From Limnohabitans sp. Jir72 (GTDB taxonomy: Bacteria; Pseudomonadota; Gammaproteobacteria; Burkholderiales; Burkholderiaceae_C), in contig NZ_NESC01000007.1 of NCBI RefSeq assembly GCF_003063575.1, forward strand, positions 62,001-126,000: DNA of 64,000 nucleotides. The letters are read 5' to 3'. The notes below the pieces were generated by a model. That model was not told the DNA's origin and ran no database searches. It saw only the letters and a program-made list of their open reading frames with translations. The position numbers and the translations under genes are program-made. Position 1 is the stretch's first letter. Each line of letters begins with the position of its first letter. Shown here in pieces: positions 42,844 through 52,971 of the stretch.

Positions 42844-44025
42844 ATGAAGACATTTTTGGCTTTCATCTTTTGTACGTTCGCAGCCAACACTTGCGCGCAG
42901 ATCTCCACTCTTTCACAAAACCCACCCGTTTGGATCGGTTTTGACGATGCTTATGGCGTGAAAACGAACACATCCGCCATGGTCACCGAATGGGGCATCA
43001 AAGCCGCCATCGAAGAGATCAACAACAACGGAGGCGTTCTCAACGGCCGTCCTCTTCAATTGATCACCACGGATAACAAAGGCATCTCCGCCAGGGGCAA
43101 GGATAATTTTGTTCAGCTGGCAGGCACGAAGGATCTGGTGGCCGTTTTGAGTGGCAAATACAGCCCCATCAGCGTAGAAATGCTGCCTGAGGCACACCGA
43201 TTGAAAGTGCCCTTGATCAGCGTCTGGGGGTCCGCAGACCCCATCACCGATCATGAGCACAAGCCCTCTTACTCGTTTCGGGTCTCCCTCAAGGACGATT
43301 GGGGCGTCCAAGCCATGATGAAGCGCCTGTCCTCCAAATACAAGGTTAGGCAAGCGTGCGCCATATTGCCCAACACCGCCTGGGGTCGCTCGGCAGAAAA
43401 AGTCATCCAGGAAAAGTCAGGTCCACAAACGGCGCAATTTCCGGTGGTGCGTTGGTACAACTGGGGAGACCCCTCTTTGAAACAGCACTACAAAGCCTGC
43501 TTGGACTCACGCACGCAAGGACTGCTGTTTGTGGGCAATGAGAGAGAGGGTGCCATTTTGGTCAAAGAAATTGCCGCGCAGCCCCAATCCATGCGCATGC
43601 CCGTGGTGGCACATTGGGGTGCGGTGGGCGGCACCTTGCACGAGTTGGCCAAAGAAGAACTCTCTATGGTGCGCATCGACTTCATCCAGACTTTCACCTT
43701 CGTCCACAACAAGCGGCCTCGTGCCATTTACCTTGCAGATTGGATCCTGAAAAACAAGGGTCTGAAAAGTACGCAAGACATTCCCAGTCCCGTTGGCGCT
43801 GCACATGCTTACGACACGGTCCATCTGCTGGCCAAGGCCATCGACAAGGCGCAAACCACTTCACCTGAAAAGATCAGGGATGCCTTGGAAAAATTGCCGG
43901 CCTTTCAAGGTGCCGTTAAGCACTACACCCAGCCTTTCACAAATCACCGACATGACGCACTGAACAAGTCGCAAGTTCTTTTTGTCAAGTTGACGCCTGC
44001 GGGGCAGTTGATTCCGCAGGACTGA
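42844..44025 (+). CDS. Branched-chain amino acid-type periplasmic binding protein
   Basis: A 393-residue type I periplasmic binding protein (LivJ/UrtA-like): signal peptide MKTFLAFIFCTFAANTCAQ, then AAIEEINNNGGVLNGRPLQLITTDNKG. There are no LivHMGF permease or ATPase genes. The GGDEF/EAL gene starts one base after its stop, so this is probably a sensor input and not a transport component. ATG 42844 was chosen because it gives a clean signal peptide. Confidence 0.85.
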   Translation: MKTFLAFIFCTFAANTCAQISTLSQNPPVWIGFDDAYGVKTNTSAMVTEWGIKAAIEEINNNGGVLNGRPLQLITTDNKGISARGKDNFVQLAGTKDLVAVLSGKYSPISVEMLPEAHRLKVPLISVWGSADPITDHEHKPSYSFRVSLKDDWGVQAMMKRLSSKYKVRQACAILPNTAWGRSAEKVIQEKSGPQTAQFPVVRWYNWGDPSLKQHYKACLDSRTQGLLFVGNEREGAILVKEIAAQPQSMRMPVVAHWGAVGGTLHELAKEELSMVRIDFIQTFTFVHNKRPRAIYLADWILKNKGLKSTQDIPSPVGAAHAYDTVHLLAKAIDKAQTTSPEKIRDALEKLPAFQGAVKHYTQPFTNHRHDALNKSQVLFVKLTPAGQLIPQD

Positions 44026-44026
44026 C

Positions 44027-46654
44027 ATGGGCCGATTGAAATCGCTCAAAGCCCAGATCAGCCATGACGTTTTCAGGCTGTTTGGTGCCTACATCCTGGG
44101 CGTGACATCGATCAGCATGCTCTTGGCCGTTTATGGGATTTTTTTCTACCAGCAAGAAGAGTTCCGGCACTACAAGGCACTGATCTCTACCAAGCTGGAC
44201 TTTGAGATCAGCGCATCCTTGCGGCAAGCCAACGATTTGGCTCATTCGACCGAAGTCTGGACCGGGCTGACCGACTCGGTCGGGCGAGGATCGTACCTCC
44301 TGCCACTGTTGGAAAAAGCCAACCAAAATAAGTATTACAAATATGACCTCCTCGATTACCAAGGGAGATTTTTCATCCAAAGCAGCAATTCGCTGAGTTT
44401 GCTGTTGGACGCGCCGACCAACATTCAGAAAACGATCGAGGACAGCCAGACCCATTCAGACCTGGTGACCATGGACCATGCCAACTATATGGCGGTCAGT
44501 GTGCCCATCACTGCCAACTTCACAGACAGCGCCATCGGCGTGGTTCTGCTTCACTTGGATCTTGACAAGATCATGGCCACGCTGAATTTCCCGAATGACT
44601 TGGATATCAAGTTCAGCCTCTCGCCATTTGTCGAAACTGCTTCTGATCTTTTCAAACACAGCGATGCATTCACATTTGAGTGGAACGATGTCGGCAAAGA
44701 CTACGCCATCCACATCCAGCTGCAACAAAGTTATTTATCGGCTTTCCTGTTTGTCATGACAGGGCTGGGGGCTTCCTTGGCCTGTGGTGGTTTGCTGTTT
44801 TTTGGGCTCAGGCGCTGGACACGACTTTTTTCAGAGCGCACCACACGCAGGCTTGACGATCTTGTTCAACTGGCCTCTGACACCGTCGAGGGACGAGGTG
44901 ATGGATCCCTCGTTGACCATACTGGTGATGAAATTGCCAAGGTGTCAAACGCCTTGCAAAGCATGCTGCAAAAGCAAGGACTTGCAACTCAAAAGCAGAC
45001 AATTTTCTCCAGAGTGTTCGAGACCGCGGCTGAGGCCATTTTGATCACGAACCAGCAGGGGCTGGTGGTGGAGGTGAATACCGCATTGACAGACATGACC
45101 GGTTACACCAAAGACGAGCTGCTCAACCATCCTGCCGGTCGGCTGTACATCCAGGACGAGATGAGCATCGACTTTCCAACCATTGCGCAAAGCGTACGCG
45201 AACACGGCACCTGGCGTGGTGAAACTTATTTTTTAAGCAAGCAGAAAACGCCCTTGCCTGTGCTGCTGTCGGTGTCCACTTTGCTGGATGCCAATGGCAT
45301 GAGCCAAGGGCATGTTTCTGTTTTCTCAGACATCCGCGCCATCCGGGAGGCAGAGAAAAAGCTCACGCATCTTCTCCACGAAGACCAACTGACAGGACTG
45401 CCTAACTACCGAGGCTTTCTTGAATACATCGAGAAAAAATTGGATGGCAGCCGCTTTGCCTTGTTGTTCATTGATTTGGACAACTTCAAAAACATCAACG
45501 ATACCTTTGGCCACGATCAAGGCGATGAGGTGATTCGGCAAATTGCACACCATCTGAAAGCCACATTGCCCGCAGACAATTTCTTGTGTCGGCGATCAGG
45601 CGATGAGTTCATTGCCGTGCTGGACATCCATGAACCCATCGCTGATTTCCAAGACAAGCTGCAAGTGATTTTCAAACCTGCGCTCTTCACCGTCCATCAC
45701 ATGGGGGCGGTGCAAATCACAGCCACCTTCAGCGCTGGCGCAGCCATATTTCCAGATCACACGCCATCCATCCATGAACTGCTCATCTATGCAGATACGG
45801 CCCTCCTGAGCGCCAAGGAATCTGGACGCCATCAGATCCAATGGCTCAACGCCAAGATGCTGGCGACCACCTCTCGAAAAACCAAAGTTGACAGCCGACT
45901 GGCGGTGGCCATTCGCGAAAATCGGATCTACCCACATTACCAAGCCGAAGTGGATTTGCTCACCGGAAAAATCATTGGCGTTGAAGCCCTGGCGCGTTGG
46001 CATGACGAAGAACTGGGCATGGTCAGCCCCGCGGAGTTCATACCTTTGGCCGAGCAATCGGGGGCCATCTACCCACTGACACAACACCTGTTTACCCAGG
46101 TCATCCAAGACAGTCACGCGATACGCAAGCGCTTTGCGGGCGCCACCATCGCTTTGAATTCGTCACCTCAAATGTTGTCCGGGAAACGTCTTTTCACGAT
46201 GCTTTCACATCTGGCATATGAACTTGAAAATGGATTGGATGGTTTTGTGCTGGAAATCACAGAAACAGATTTCGCACTGAGCGCGCAAGAGTTGGCCAGT
46301 CAGCTTCAAGCCATCATGGGTTTGGGCGTTCGCATCGCGATCGACGATTTCGGCAAGTCTTATTCGTCTCTTTCCCGTCTGGCCAGCATGCCCATTCAGA
46401 AATTGAAAATCGACATGTCATTCACTGCCGGCATGGACCGTGAAGAAAACATCAAAATCATTTCTGGCATTCTGGCTTTGGCGCAATCGCTGCGGCTGGA
46501 GGTGACGGCTGAAGGCGTCGAAAACCGATTCCAGCAAGAGACATTGATCAAGCTGGGTTGCCGACAAGCACAAGGTTATTTTTATTCAAAGCCCTTGAGT
46601 CTTCAGGACCTGCTGGCTCTGCCAAGCCATTTGCTTCCAGCTCAAACCCATTGA
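44027..46654 (+). CDS. Membrane GGDEF/EAL protein with CHASE4-like and PAS domains
   Basis: An 875-residue protein: TM helix ~19-40, a periplasmic CHASE4-like domain (~50-235), TM ~240-260, HAMP-like linker, PAS (~325-440), GGDEF (~455-610) and EAL (~625-865). The GGDEF signature reads RRSGDEF, with Ser in place of the first Gly, so cyclase activity is doubtful but possible. The EAL domain keeps EALARW and DDFGKSYSS, so phosphodiesterase activity is plausible. Co-transcribed with the periplasmic binding protein, which could present a ligand to the CHASE4 domain. Confidence 0.92.
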   Translation: MGRLKSLKAQISHDVFRLFGAYILGVTSISMLLAVYGIFFYQQEEFRHYKALISTKLDFEISASLRQANDLAHSTEVWTGLTDSVGRGSYLLPLLEKANQNKYYKYDLLDYQGRFFIQSSNSLSLLLDAPTNIQKTIEDSQTHSDLVTMDHANYMAVSVPITANFTDSAIGVVLLHLDLDKIMATLNFPNDLDIKFSLSPFVETASDLFKHSDAFTFEWNDVGKDYAIHIQLQQSYLSAFLFVMTGLGASLACGGLLFFGLRRWTRLFSERTTRRLDDLVQLASDTVEGRGDGSLVDHTGDEIAKVSNALQSMLQKQGLATQKQTIFSRVFETAAEAILITNQQGLVVEVNTALTDMTGYTKDELLNHPAGRLYIQDEMSIDFPTIAQSVREHGTWRGETYFLSKQKTPLPVLLSVSTLLDANGMSQGHVSVFSDIRAIREAEKKLTHLLHEDQLTGLPNYRGFLEYIEKKLDGSRFALLFIDLDNFKNINDTFGHDQGDEVIRQIAHHLKATLPADNFLCRRSGDEFIAVLDIHEPIADFQDKLQVIFKPALFTVHHMGAVQITATFSAGAAIFPDHTPSIHELLIYADTALLSAKESGRHQIQWLNAKMLATTSRKTKVDSRLAVAIRENRIYPHYQAEVDLLTGKIIGVEALARWHDEELGMVSPAEFIPLAEQSGAIYPLTQHLFTQVIQDSHAIRKRFAGATIALNSSPQMLSGKRLFTMLSHLAYELENGLDGFVLEITETDFALSAQELASQLQAIMGLGVRIAIDDFGKSYSSLSRLASMPIQKLKIDMSFTAGMDREENIKIISGILALAQSLRLEVTAEGVENRFQQETLIKLGCRQAQGYFYSKPLSLQDLLALPSHLLPAQTH

Positions 46655-46706
46655 AGTGCCGGCCTGACCAGGGCTTCACGGTCCGGGTAGTCTTGATCGA
46701 CGGCCT

Positions 46707-47111
46707 TCAGCGCGACTGCGCTTTGTTGCCATAAGGACAATGGTTGGGACGAGGCCCCACCTGCGGATGCAGGCGGCAAGTGTTAGGCCGTTTGTCGTAC
46801 ACCGTGCAGCGGCGGGTTTTGGCGTCGAGAAACTGGCAGTCGCCGCTGGCGCGACGCGCCAGGCTGAAAATGCTGTTCTTGAAATTGAAATGTTCAATCA
46901 ACCCAGCCTTGGACAAGCGCTTGGCGATCTGCTTGGGGTCTTCGTGCTCGGCTTCAAACGGGTCCACCAGTTCCAGCCTCACCAGGTCGGCCAGTTTGAC
47001 CTCGACCGGCATGGTGCAGCAATTGGCCGCACAGGTATCGCACAAGCCGTTTTTGTAACGGGTCCAGGTTTCGCAGCGGTCAACGTCAACGACGGCAATG
47101 GGAGATCTCAT
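46707..47111 (-). CDS. YkgJ-type cysteine cluster protein
   Basis: A 134-residue protein with many cysteines: CDTCAANCC near the N-terminus, then CQFLDAKTRRCTVYDKRPNTCRLHP. This is the CxxCxxxCC (YkgJ, UPF0153) family, thought to bind Zn or Fe-S. Function unknown. Confidence 0.9.
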   Translation of the reverse strand: MRSPIAVVDVDRCETWTRYKNGLCDTCAANCCTMPVEVKLADLVRLELVDPFEAEHEDPKQIAKRLSKAGLIEHFNFKNSIFSLARRASGDCQFLDAKTRRCTVYDKRPNTCRLHPQVGPRPNHCPYGNKAQSR

Positions 47112-47139
47112 GGGACTGGATTATCCCGGATGTGCCAAC

Positions 47140-47754
47140 TCACGCCGCTTGCGCTTGGCCCCAATAGTGAAAAGTCATGGGGCGTGGCCCTGCGAGATAG
47201 GCCGATTGCGTGGTGGCCGCAAAACCTGCGGCGTCGAGCAAACCGGGAATGTCACGCCCCAGATGACAGCCCCCAGCCAGCGGCCCCCAAAGTGGTTGCA
47301 AGCGGTCCTGCCAGCGGCGCACAGTTTCATCGGGCGCCCGGCCATGTTCGCAAAACAGCAGCTTGCCGCCCGGCACCAGCACCCGGCGCATCTCGCGCAG
47401 GGCCTGCGCCGCATCGGGGATGCTGCACAGGGTGTAGGTGCAGACCACGGTGTCAAAGCTGGCGTCATCAGCAGGCAACTGCTCGGCCGACAGCCCCATC
47501 AGCTCGACCGCGATGCCCGCCCTTTGGCTGCGCTTTTGGGCCAAGGGGTGCATTTGCATGGCCGGGTCCACGCCCACCAGGCGGGTGACGCGTTGGCGGT
47601 CGTAAAACGGCAGGTTGCGGCCGGTGCCCATACCCACTTCCAGCACCCGGCCCTGCGCCTTGGGAACCAGCTGGCGACGCTGCGCCTGCACCATGGGCAG
47701 GCCGCAGGCGAAGTCAATCAGGTATGGCAAAACGTAGCGGTCATAAACATTCAT
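47140..47754 (-). CDS. Class I SAM-dependent methyltransferase
   Basis: A 204-residue methylase: VLEVGMGTGRNLPFY binds AdoMet, followed by VGVDPAMQMHPLA and VVCTYTLCSIPDA. ATG 47754 has GGAGG upstream. Resembles phosphatidylethanolamine/ubiquinone-type methylases; substrate unknown. Confidence 0.88.
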   Translation of the reverse strand: MNVYDRYVLPYLIDFACGLPMVQAQRRQLVPKAQGRVLEVGMGTGRNLPFYDRQRVTRLVGVDPAMQMHPLAQKRSQRAGIAVELMGLSAEQLPADDASFDTVVCTYTLCSIPDAAQALREMRRVLVPGGKLLFCEHGRAPDETVRRWQDRLQPLWGPLAGGCHLGRDIPGLLDAAGFAATTQSAYLAGPRPMTFHYWGQAQAA

Positions 47755-47849
47755 GGCAACGGCCTCCAACCGTGTTCACTCAACACCGAGAGCGAATTTT
47801 TTGGGGGTTTTTACCACGCCCATCTCGCGCACGGACAGAAGTTTTGGAG

Positions 47850-47936
47850 GGCGTGCACCACGACCATCGCCCACGGGGTGGGCTCCTACAAAATCGCAGC
47901 CTTTGTATTTTGCAGGAGCCCACCCCGTGGGCGAAA
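47850..47936. repeat. REP-like palindrome pair between the methyltransferase and paaZ
   Basis: CATCGCCCACGGGGTGGG CTCCTACAAAATC then GCAGGAGCCCACCCCGTGGG CGA: the arms are in the order opposite to the 11723 element. Confidence 0.85.
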
Positions 47937-48005
47937 AACCGGTGAGGGATCTGCACGATCAAACCACGCCAAGACGCCTGCAAGTGGGGCCTGCATGACC
48001 CAGTT

Positions 48006-50051
48006 TCAACCCTTCTTGGCCACCAAGGTCAGGATGTCGTAGCTGGCCACCACTTCTCCGAGCTGGTTGGTCACTTCCACATCCCAGGCCACCACGCCTT
48101 GGCCCAAGCCGTTGGCATCTTTTTTGTTGCGATCGATCTTGCGCTTGGCGGTCAGGCGGGCCTGGATGGTGTCGCCAATGCCCACGGGCTTGACGAAGCG
48201 CAGGGTGTCCAAGCCGTAGTTGGCCAACACCGGTCCGGGCGCAGGCGAGACAAACAAACCCGCAGCTGCCGACAGCACAAAATAACCGTGCGCGATGCGT
48301 TTGCCAAACGGCGAATCCTTGGCCGCGATCTCGTCGAAGTGCATGTAAAAATAGTCGCCCGACAGGCCGCCAAAGGCCACGATGTCGGCTTCGCCGACGG
48401 TGCGGCGGTGGGTCAGCAGGCTCTCGCCAATTTGCAACTCTTCAAAGTGGCGGCGGAAGGGGTGCACCTCGGTCTCAATCAACTTGGCGCCGCGCATGTA
48501 CTCGCCCGTGACGGCGGCGATCATGGTGGGCGAGCCTTGCAGCGCAGTGCGCTGCATCAGGTGTTTGACGGCGCGGATCCCGCCGAGTTCTTCACCGCCA
48601 CCTGCACGGCCGGGGCCGCCGTGTTTGAGGGGCGGCAGTGGCGAGCCGTGGCCGGTGGATTCAACCGCGGCTTCGCGGTCGAGGATGTGCAAGCGACCGT
48701 GCAGGGCTGCAGCCACCGGGATGACGCGGGCAGCGATTTGCGGGTCTTTGGTGACCAGCGTGCCGACCAGGCTGCCCTGACCGCGCGCGGCCAGCTGCAG
48801 GGCTTCGTCAATGCCGTCGTAGGGCATGAGCGTGCTGACGGGGCCAAAGGCTTCCACATCGTGCACGCTGTTGGTTTGCAAAGGCTTTTGGCACAGCAGC
48901 AGTGTGGGCTGGAAGAAAGCACCGCCCTCGACACCCTGCCCCACTGGGCTGAAACCTGTGCCGCCCCCAAACACCAGCTCGGCGCTTTGGCGCAGCAGGG
49001 CCACACGCTCTGCCACATCGGCTTGCTGCGAATGCGAGGCCAAAGCGCCCATCTTCACGCCCTCAACCGATGGATCGCCCACCACCACTTTGGCCAGACG
49101 TGCTTTGAGCTTTTCAGCCACCGCGTCCAGGTGCTGGCGCGGCACGATGGCGCGGCGAATCGCCGTGCACTTCTGGCCCGCCTTGACGGTCATCTCGCGG
49201 GCGACTTCTTTCACGAACAAATCAAACTCTTCGTCGTCTGGCGTCACATCGGGCGCGAGGATGGCGCAGTTGAGCGAGTCGGCTTCGGCGTTGAAGGGAA
49301 TGCTGTGTTTGACCACATTGGGGTGCACACGCAGCATGGCGGCGGTGTCGGCCGAGCCAGTGAAGGTGACCACATCCTGGCCATTCAGGCGGTCCAGCAG
49401 GTCACCGGTGGAGCCGATCACCAATTGCAAGCTACCGGCAGGCAAGATGCCCGACTGCTCCACCAGACGCACCATGGCTTCGGTCAGGTAGCTGGTCGAC
49501 GAAGCGGGTTTGCCGATGCAGGGCATGCCCGCCAAAAAGCTGGGCGCGAACTTTTCAAGCAGACCCCAGATGGGAAAGTTGAAAGCGTTGATGTGCACCG
49601 CGATGCCGCCGCGTGGCACCAGGATGTGCGTGCCCGCAAAGCCGCCTTTTTTACCCAAAGGGAAGGCTGGGCCTTCGTGGATGAGGTTGCCGCTGGGCAG
49701 CTCGTTGCTGCCCATGCCCGAATAGGCAAACAGCGTGCCCGCGCCGCCTTCGATGTCCACCCAGCTGTCGGCACGCGTCGCGCCCGTGTGGGCCGAGATG
49801 GCGTACAACTGCTCCTTGTGTTCACCCAGGTACTTGGCCAGGGCTTTGAGGCGTTGGGCACGTTCTTGAAAATCGAGCTTGAGCAAATTGGGCAGGCCCA
49901 CGGTGCGGGCGAAGTGCACCGCATCGCCAAAGTCGATGGCTTCGGCATGGGTTTGATAGACCGTGACGCCGTTGATGGCACTGCGCAGGTTTTGCGCGCC
50001 TTGCTGGCCGATCCATTGGCCGCCGATGAAACTTTGCAGGACTTGGGACAT
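48006..50051 (-). CDS. paaZ: PaaZ: oxepin-CoA hydrolase / 3-oxo-5,6-dehydrosuberyl-CoA semialdehyde dehydrogenase
   Basis: A 681-residue two-domain enzyme. N-terminal aldehyde dehydrogenase ([34 protein letters not shown], catalytic Cys in [13 protein letters not shown]) and C-terminal MaoC hydratase ([19 protein letters not shown]). It cleaves the ring of oxepin-CoA in phenylacetate degradation. No other paa gene is in the window, and the TetR-type palindrome upstream fits PaaR control. Confidence 0.93.
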   Translation of the reverse strand: MSQVLQSFIGGQWIGQQGAQNLRSAINGVTVYQTHAEAIDFGDAVHFARTVGLPNLLKLDFQERAQRLKALAKYLGEHKEQLYAISAHTGATRADSWVDIEGGAGTLFAYSGMGSNELPSGNLIHEGPAFPLGKKGGFAGTHILVPRGGIAVHINAFNFPIWGLLEKFAPSFLAGMPCIGKPASSTSYLTEAMVRLVEQSGILPAGSLQLVIGSTGDLLDRLNGQDVVTFTGSADTAAMLRVHPNVVKHSIPFNAEADSLNCAILAPDVTPDDEEFDLFVKEVAREMTVKAGQKCTAIRRAIVPRQHLDAVAEKLKARLAKVVVGDPSVEGVKMGALASHSQQADVAERVALLRQSAELVFGGGTGFSPVGQGVEGGAFFQPTLLLCQKPLQTNSVHDVEAFGPVSTLMPYDGIDEALQLAARGQGSLVGTLVTKDPQIAARVIPVAAALHGRLHILDREAAVESTGHGSPLPPLKHGGPGRAGGGEELGGIRAVKHLMQRTALQGSPTMIAAVTGEYMRGAKLIETEVHPFRRHFEELQIGESLLTHRRTVGEADIVAFGGLSGDYFYMHFDEIAAKDSPFGKRIAHGYFVLSAAAGLFVSPAPGPVLANYGLDTLRFVKPVGIGDTIQARLTAKRKIDRNKKDANGLGQGVVAWDVEVTNQLGEVVASYDILTLVAKKG

Positions 50052-50091
50052 GGGTGAGCGCTTTCTGAAAAGAACAAAGCTCGGTCATCAG

Positions 50092-50119
50092 AATTAACCA
50101 ACCGAGCGGTCGGTTAATT
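50092..50119. promoter_or_regulatory. Palindromic operator upstream of paaZ (TetR/PaaR-like)
   Basis: AATTAACCAACCGA / GCGGTCGGTTAATT is a 28-bp dyad with 12 of 14 positions matching, 41 bp before the paaZ start. It resembles TetR-type operators described for PaaR in Betaproteobacteria. Confidence 0.65.
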
Positions 50120-50130
50120 TTAATCGGTTT

Positions 50131-50400
50131 GACCCGTCTGCCCAAGATCTTGCAAGGCAGGGCTTTCCCTTGCATGCATTGCCTCTGATCCCATAGGTCG
50201 GCACCTCCAAGTCTGGGATTGTGGCCATCGCACGCCTGCTGCTCTCGCTCATGCAGCGCTTGCACGAGGTGCCCCCGGGGTGATGCTGCGCGTCATCCTG
50301 TCCGGTATGCCCGCGCCCTAGATACTGCGCCAGCAGCTGCAAGCGGTGGCACAGGCCGTGGCTACCTGATGCATGCTAGGGTTTTTACTGATTCCACCGT
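50131..50400. other. Non-coding gap with a possible gene remnant
   Basis: Between the paaZ operator and the gentisate operon. Around 50221-50370 short plus-strand stretches read like broken protein sequence (for example MLRVILSGMPAP, then a stop, then ILRQQLQAVAQAVAT), with stops and frame changes. No intact gene seen; it may be the remains of a regulator. Confidence 0.35.
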
Positions 50401-50413
50401 ATGAATCAGGTCT

Positions 50414-50450
50414 TGCACATTTAATATGCACACATACAATATGCACACAT
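50414..50450. promoter_or_regulatory. Possible operator upstream of the gentisate operon
   Basis: TGCACATTTAATATGCA (50414-50430) is a near-perfect dyad, and AATATGCACACAT is repeated at 50423 and 50438 (15-bp period). This ends 28 bp before the first gene. The pattern fits a MarR- or LysR-type site; the regulator is not adjacent. Confidence 0.5.
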
Positions 50451-50478
50451 TTCTTAAATTGATCAGGCAGGAGATCCC

Positions 50479-51690
50479 ATGAGCGCAGTGCAATCGCAAC
50501 TCCCCGTCATCGTCGCAGGCGGTGGCATTGGCGGGCTGGCCGCCGCTTTGGCGCTGGTGCGTCAGGGCTTTGCCGTGACCGCGCTGGAACAAGCCCCCGA
50601 GATCGGCGAGATCGGTGCAGGCATCCAGCTTGGCCCCAACGCCTTCCATGCCTTTGATGCCCTGGGCATTGGCGACAAAGCCCGTGGCCGTGCGGTTTAC
50701 ACCGACTACATGGTGATGCACGATGCCATCGACGAGTACCAAGTGGGCAAGATCCCCACCGACGAAAAGTTCCGCCAACGCTTTGGCAACCCCTATGCCG
50801 TCATTCACCGGGCCGATGTGCATTTGTCCTTGCTCGAAGGCGCGCAGGAGACCGGACAAGTCGAGTTCCACACCAACACCCGCGTGGTGCGCATTGATCA
50901 AGACGAAACCAGCGTGACCGTGTGGGACCAGAACGGTAAGGCTTTTCAGGGCTGCGCCCTGATCGGTGCCGACGGCGTGAAGTCGGTGGTGCGCGAGCAG
51001 TTTGTGGGCGACCCGGCCCGCGTGACCGGCCATGTGGTGTACCGCGCCGTGGTCGACAAAAAAGACTTTCCCGAAGACCTGCAGTGGAACGCCGCTGCGA
51101 TTTGGGTCGGCCCCAACTGCCACTTGGTGCACTACCCGCTGCGCGGTGGCGAGCAATACAACGTGGTGGTGACTTTCCACAGCCGCCAGCAAGAAGAATG
51201 GGGCGTCACGGACGGCAGCAAAGAAGAAGTGCAAAGCTACTTCCAGGGCATTTGCCCCAAAGCGCGCCAGCTGATCGATCTGCCCAAAACCTGGAAGCGC
51301 TGGGCCACCGCCGACCGCGAGCCGATTGGCCAATGGACTTATGGCCGCGTGAGCTTGCTGGGCGACGCCGCCCACCCCACCACGCAGTACATGGCGCAAG
51401 GCGCCTGCATGGCCATGGAAGACGCCGTCACTTTGGGCGAAGCCCTGCGCACGCACCAGAACGACTGGCCCAAAGCGCTGGACATGTACCAGCGTGCCCG
51501 CGTGGCCCGCACCGCCCGCATCGTGCTGTCGAGCCGCGAGATGGGCCGCATCTACCATGCCAAGGGCGTGGAGCGTCTGGTGCGCAATGACCTGTGGCGC
51601 GGTCGCAGTCCTGAGCGCTTTTATGATGCAATGGCATGGCTGTACGGCTGGAACGTGGGCAACTGCCTGGACGCCGCACAAAACACCTGA
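50479..51690 (+). CDS. 3-Hydroxybenzoate 6-monooxygenase
   Basis: A 403-residue FAD monooxygenase: GGGIGGLAAALALVRQGFAV at the N-terminus, the middle DG-type motif (ALIGADGVKSVVRE) and the GD motif (RVSLLGDAAHPTTQYMAQGACMAMEDA). Sequence resembles XlnD/NagX-type enzymes that hydroxylate 3-hydroxybenzoate to gentisate, and gentisate dioxygenase follows 18 bp later. Salicylate 5-type chemistry is unlikely. Confidence 0.9.
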   Translation: MSAVQSQLPVIVAGGGIGGLAAALALVRQGFAVTALEQAPEIGEIGAGIQLGPNAFHAFDALGIGDKARGRAVYTDYMVMHDAIDEYQVGKIPTDEKFRQRFGNPYAVIHRADVHLSLLEGAQETGQVEFHTNTRVVRIDQDETSVTVWDQNGKAFQGCALIGADGVKSVVREQFVGDPARVTGHVVYRAVVDKKDFPEDLQWNAAAIWVGPNCHLVHYPLRGGEQYNVVVTFHSRQQEEWGVTDGSKEEVQSYFQGICPKARQLIDLPKTWKRWATADREPIGQWTYGRVSLLGDAAHPTTQYMAQGACMAMEDAVTLGEALRTHQNDWPKALDMYQRARVARTARIVLSSREMGRIYHAKGVERLVRNDLWRGRSPERFYDAMAWLYGWNVGNCLDAAQNT

Positions 51691-51708
51691 TCGCACGGAG
51701 ACAAAAAC

Positions 51709-52746
51709 ATGAACGACCTCGGCCGACTCGAAGACCTGCCCCAAGACTATGTGCAAGACCTGCGCAACCTCAATCTGGTGCCGCTGTGGCCCAGCCTGCG
51801 CGGCGTGCTGCCGCCCAAAGTGCCCACGCGGCAAACCCAGCCCACCTGCTGGGCTTACAAAGACATCAAGCCCCTGCTGCTCAAAGCAGGCGAGCTGACC
51901 CCGATTGAAAAAGCCGAGCGCCGCGTGCTGGTGCTGGCCAACCCGGGCCATGGCCTCGACAAAATGCAGGCCTCAGCCGCCATGTACTTGGGCATGCAAC
52001 TGCTCATGCCCGGCGAGTGGGCCCCCAGCCACCGCCACACGCCCAATGCGGTGCGCATGGTGGTGGAAGGCGAAGGTGCCTGGACCACCGTGGACGGCGA
52101 GAAATGCCCCATGAGCCGGGGTGACTTGATTTTGACGCCCACAGGCCTGTGGCACGAGCACGGTCACGACGGCACCGAGCCCGTCATTTGGCTGGATGTG
52201 CTGGACCTGCCTCTGGTCTATTACATGGAGGCCAGCTACCACATCAACGGCGACCGCCAGACCGTGGTGCACGGCCAAGGCGACAAGCAGTACGCCCGTG
52301 GCGGCGTCGTGCCCTCGCATGTGTTCGAGCGCAGCAAAAAAGCCTACCCCATGCTGCGCTACGCCTGGAAAGACGCCAAGGCCGCGCTCGAATCGCTGGC
52401 CGCTGACAATGCCGCATTGGAGCAGGTGCAAGTCACTTACACCAACCCCGAAACCGGTGGCGATGCCGAAAACATCTTGGGCTTTTACGCCCTGATGCTG
52501 CGCCCCGGCCAAACCCTGCGCCTGCCTGCGCGCTCCCCTGCACAGGTATTCCACGTCATCGAAGGCGCGGTGCAAGCGCAAATCGTGGCCAGCACCTTCA
52601 CACTGCTTGAGGCCGACACCTGCTGCGCGCCCGGCTACGAAGCTGTGACGCTGACCAACCTGAATGCCCATCAGCCTGCGTTTGTGTTCATCGCCGATGA
52701 ATCGCCATTGCACCGCAAGCTGGGGGTTTACGAAAACCGGGGTTGA
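51709..52746 (+). CDS. Gentisate 1,2-dioxygenase
   Basis: A 345-residue bicupin Fe(II) dioxygenase that opens gentisate to maleylpyruvate. The first cupin carries HRHTPNAVRMVVEG with the Fe ligands and TGLWHEHGHDG. The usual length for NagI/XlnE-type enzymes is ~345-350. Confidence 0.92.
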   Translation: MNDLGRLEDLPQDYVQDLRNLNLVPLWPSLRGVLPPKVPTRQTQPTCWAYKDIKPLLLKAGELTPIEKAERRVLVLANPGHGLDKMQASAAMYLGMQLLMPGEWAPSHRHTPNAVRMVVEGEGAWTTVDGEKCPMSRGDLILTPTGLWHEHGHDGTEPVIWLDVLDLPLVYYMEASYHINGDRQTVVHGQGDKQYARGGVVPSHVFERSKKAYPMLRYAWKDAKAALESLAADNAALEQVQVTYTNPETGGDAENILGFYALMLRPGQTLRLPARSPAQVFHVIEGAVQAQIVASTFTLLEADTCCAPGYEAVTLTNLNAHQPAFVFIADESPLHRKLGVYENRG

Positions 52747-52800
52747 AACAGCCATTCACAAGCGCCTCTGCTCATCGATGGTTTTCGACACCTCAAGCCG

Positions 52801-52872
52801 ACATCGCCCACGGGGTGGGCTCCTACAAAAACAGGAGCCACCTCCGGGTAGGAGCCCACCCCGTGGGCGATG
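52801..52872. repeat. REP-like palindrome pair inside the gentisate operon
   Basis: ACATCGCCCACGGGGTGGG CTCCTACAAAAACAGG and GTAGGAGCCCACCCCGTGGG CGATGAC. It separates the dioxygenase from the hydrolase within the operon. Confidence 0.85.
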
Positions 52873-52971
52873 ACTTGTGGCCCTCGAACCTCTCCACAGC
52901 TAGGCACTGGTCCCGTACAGACCTCAACACGCGTTCCATCCACAACTTTCATGGATTCAACCTGCACCCCT

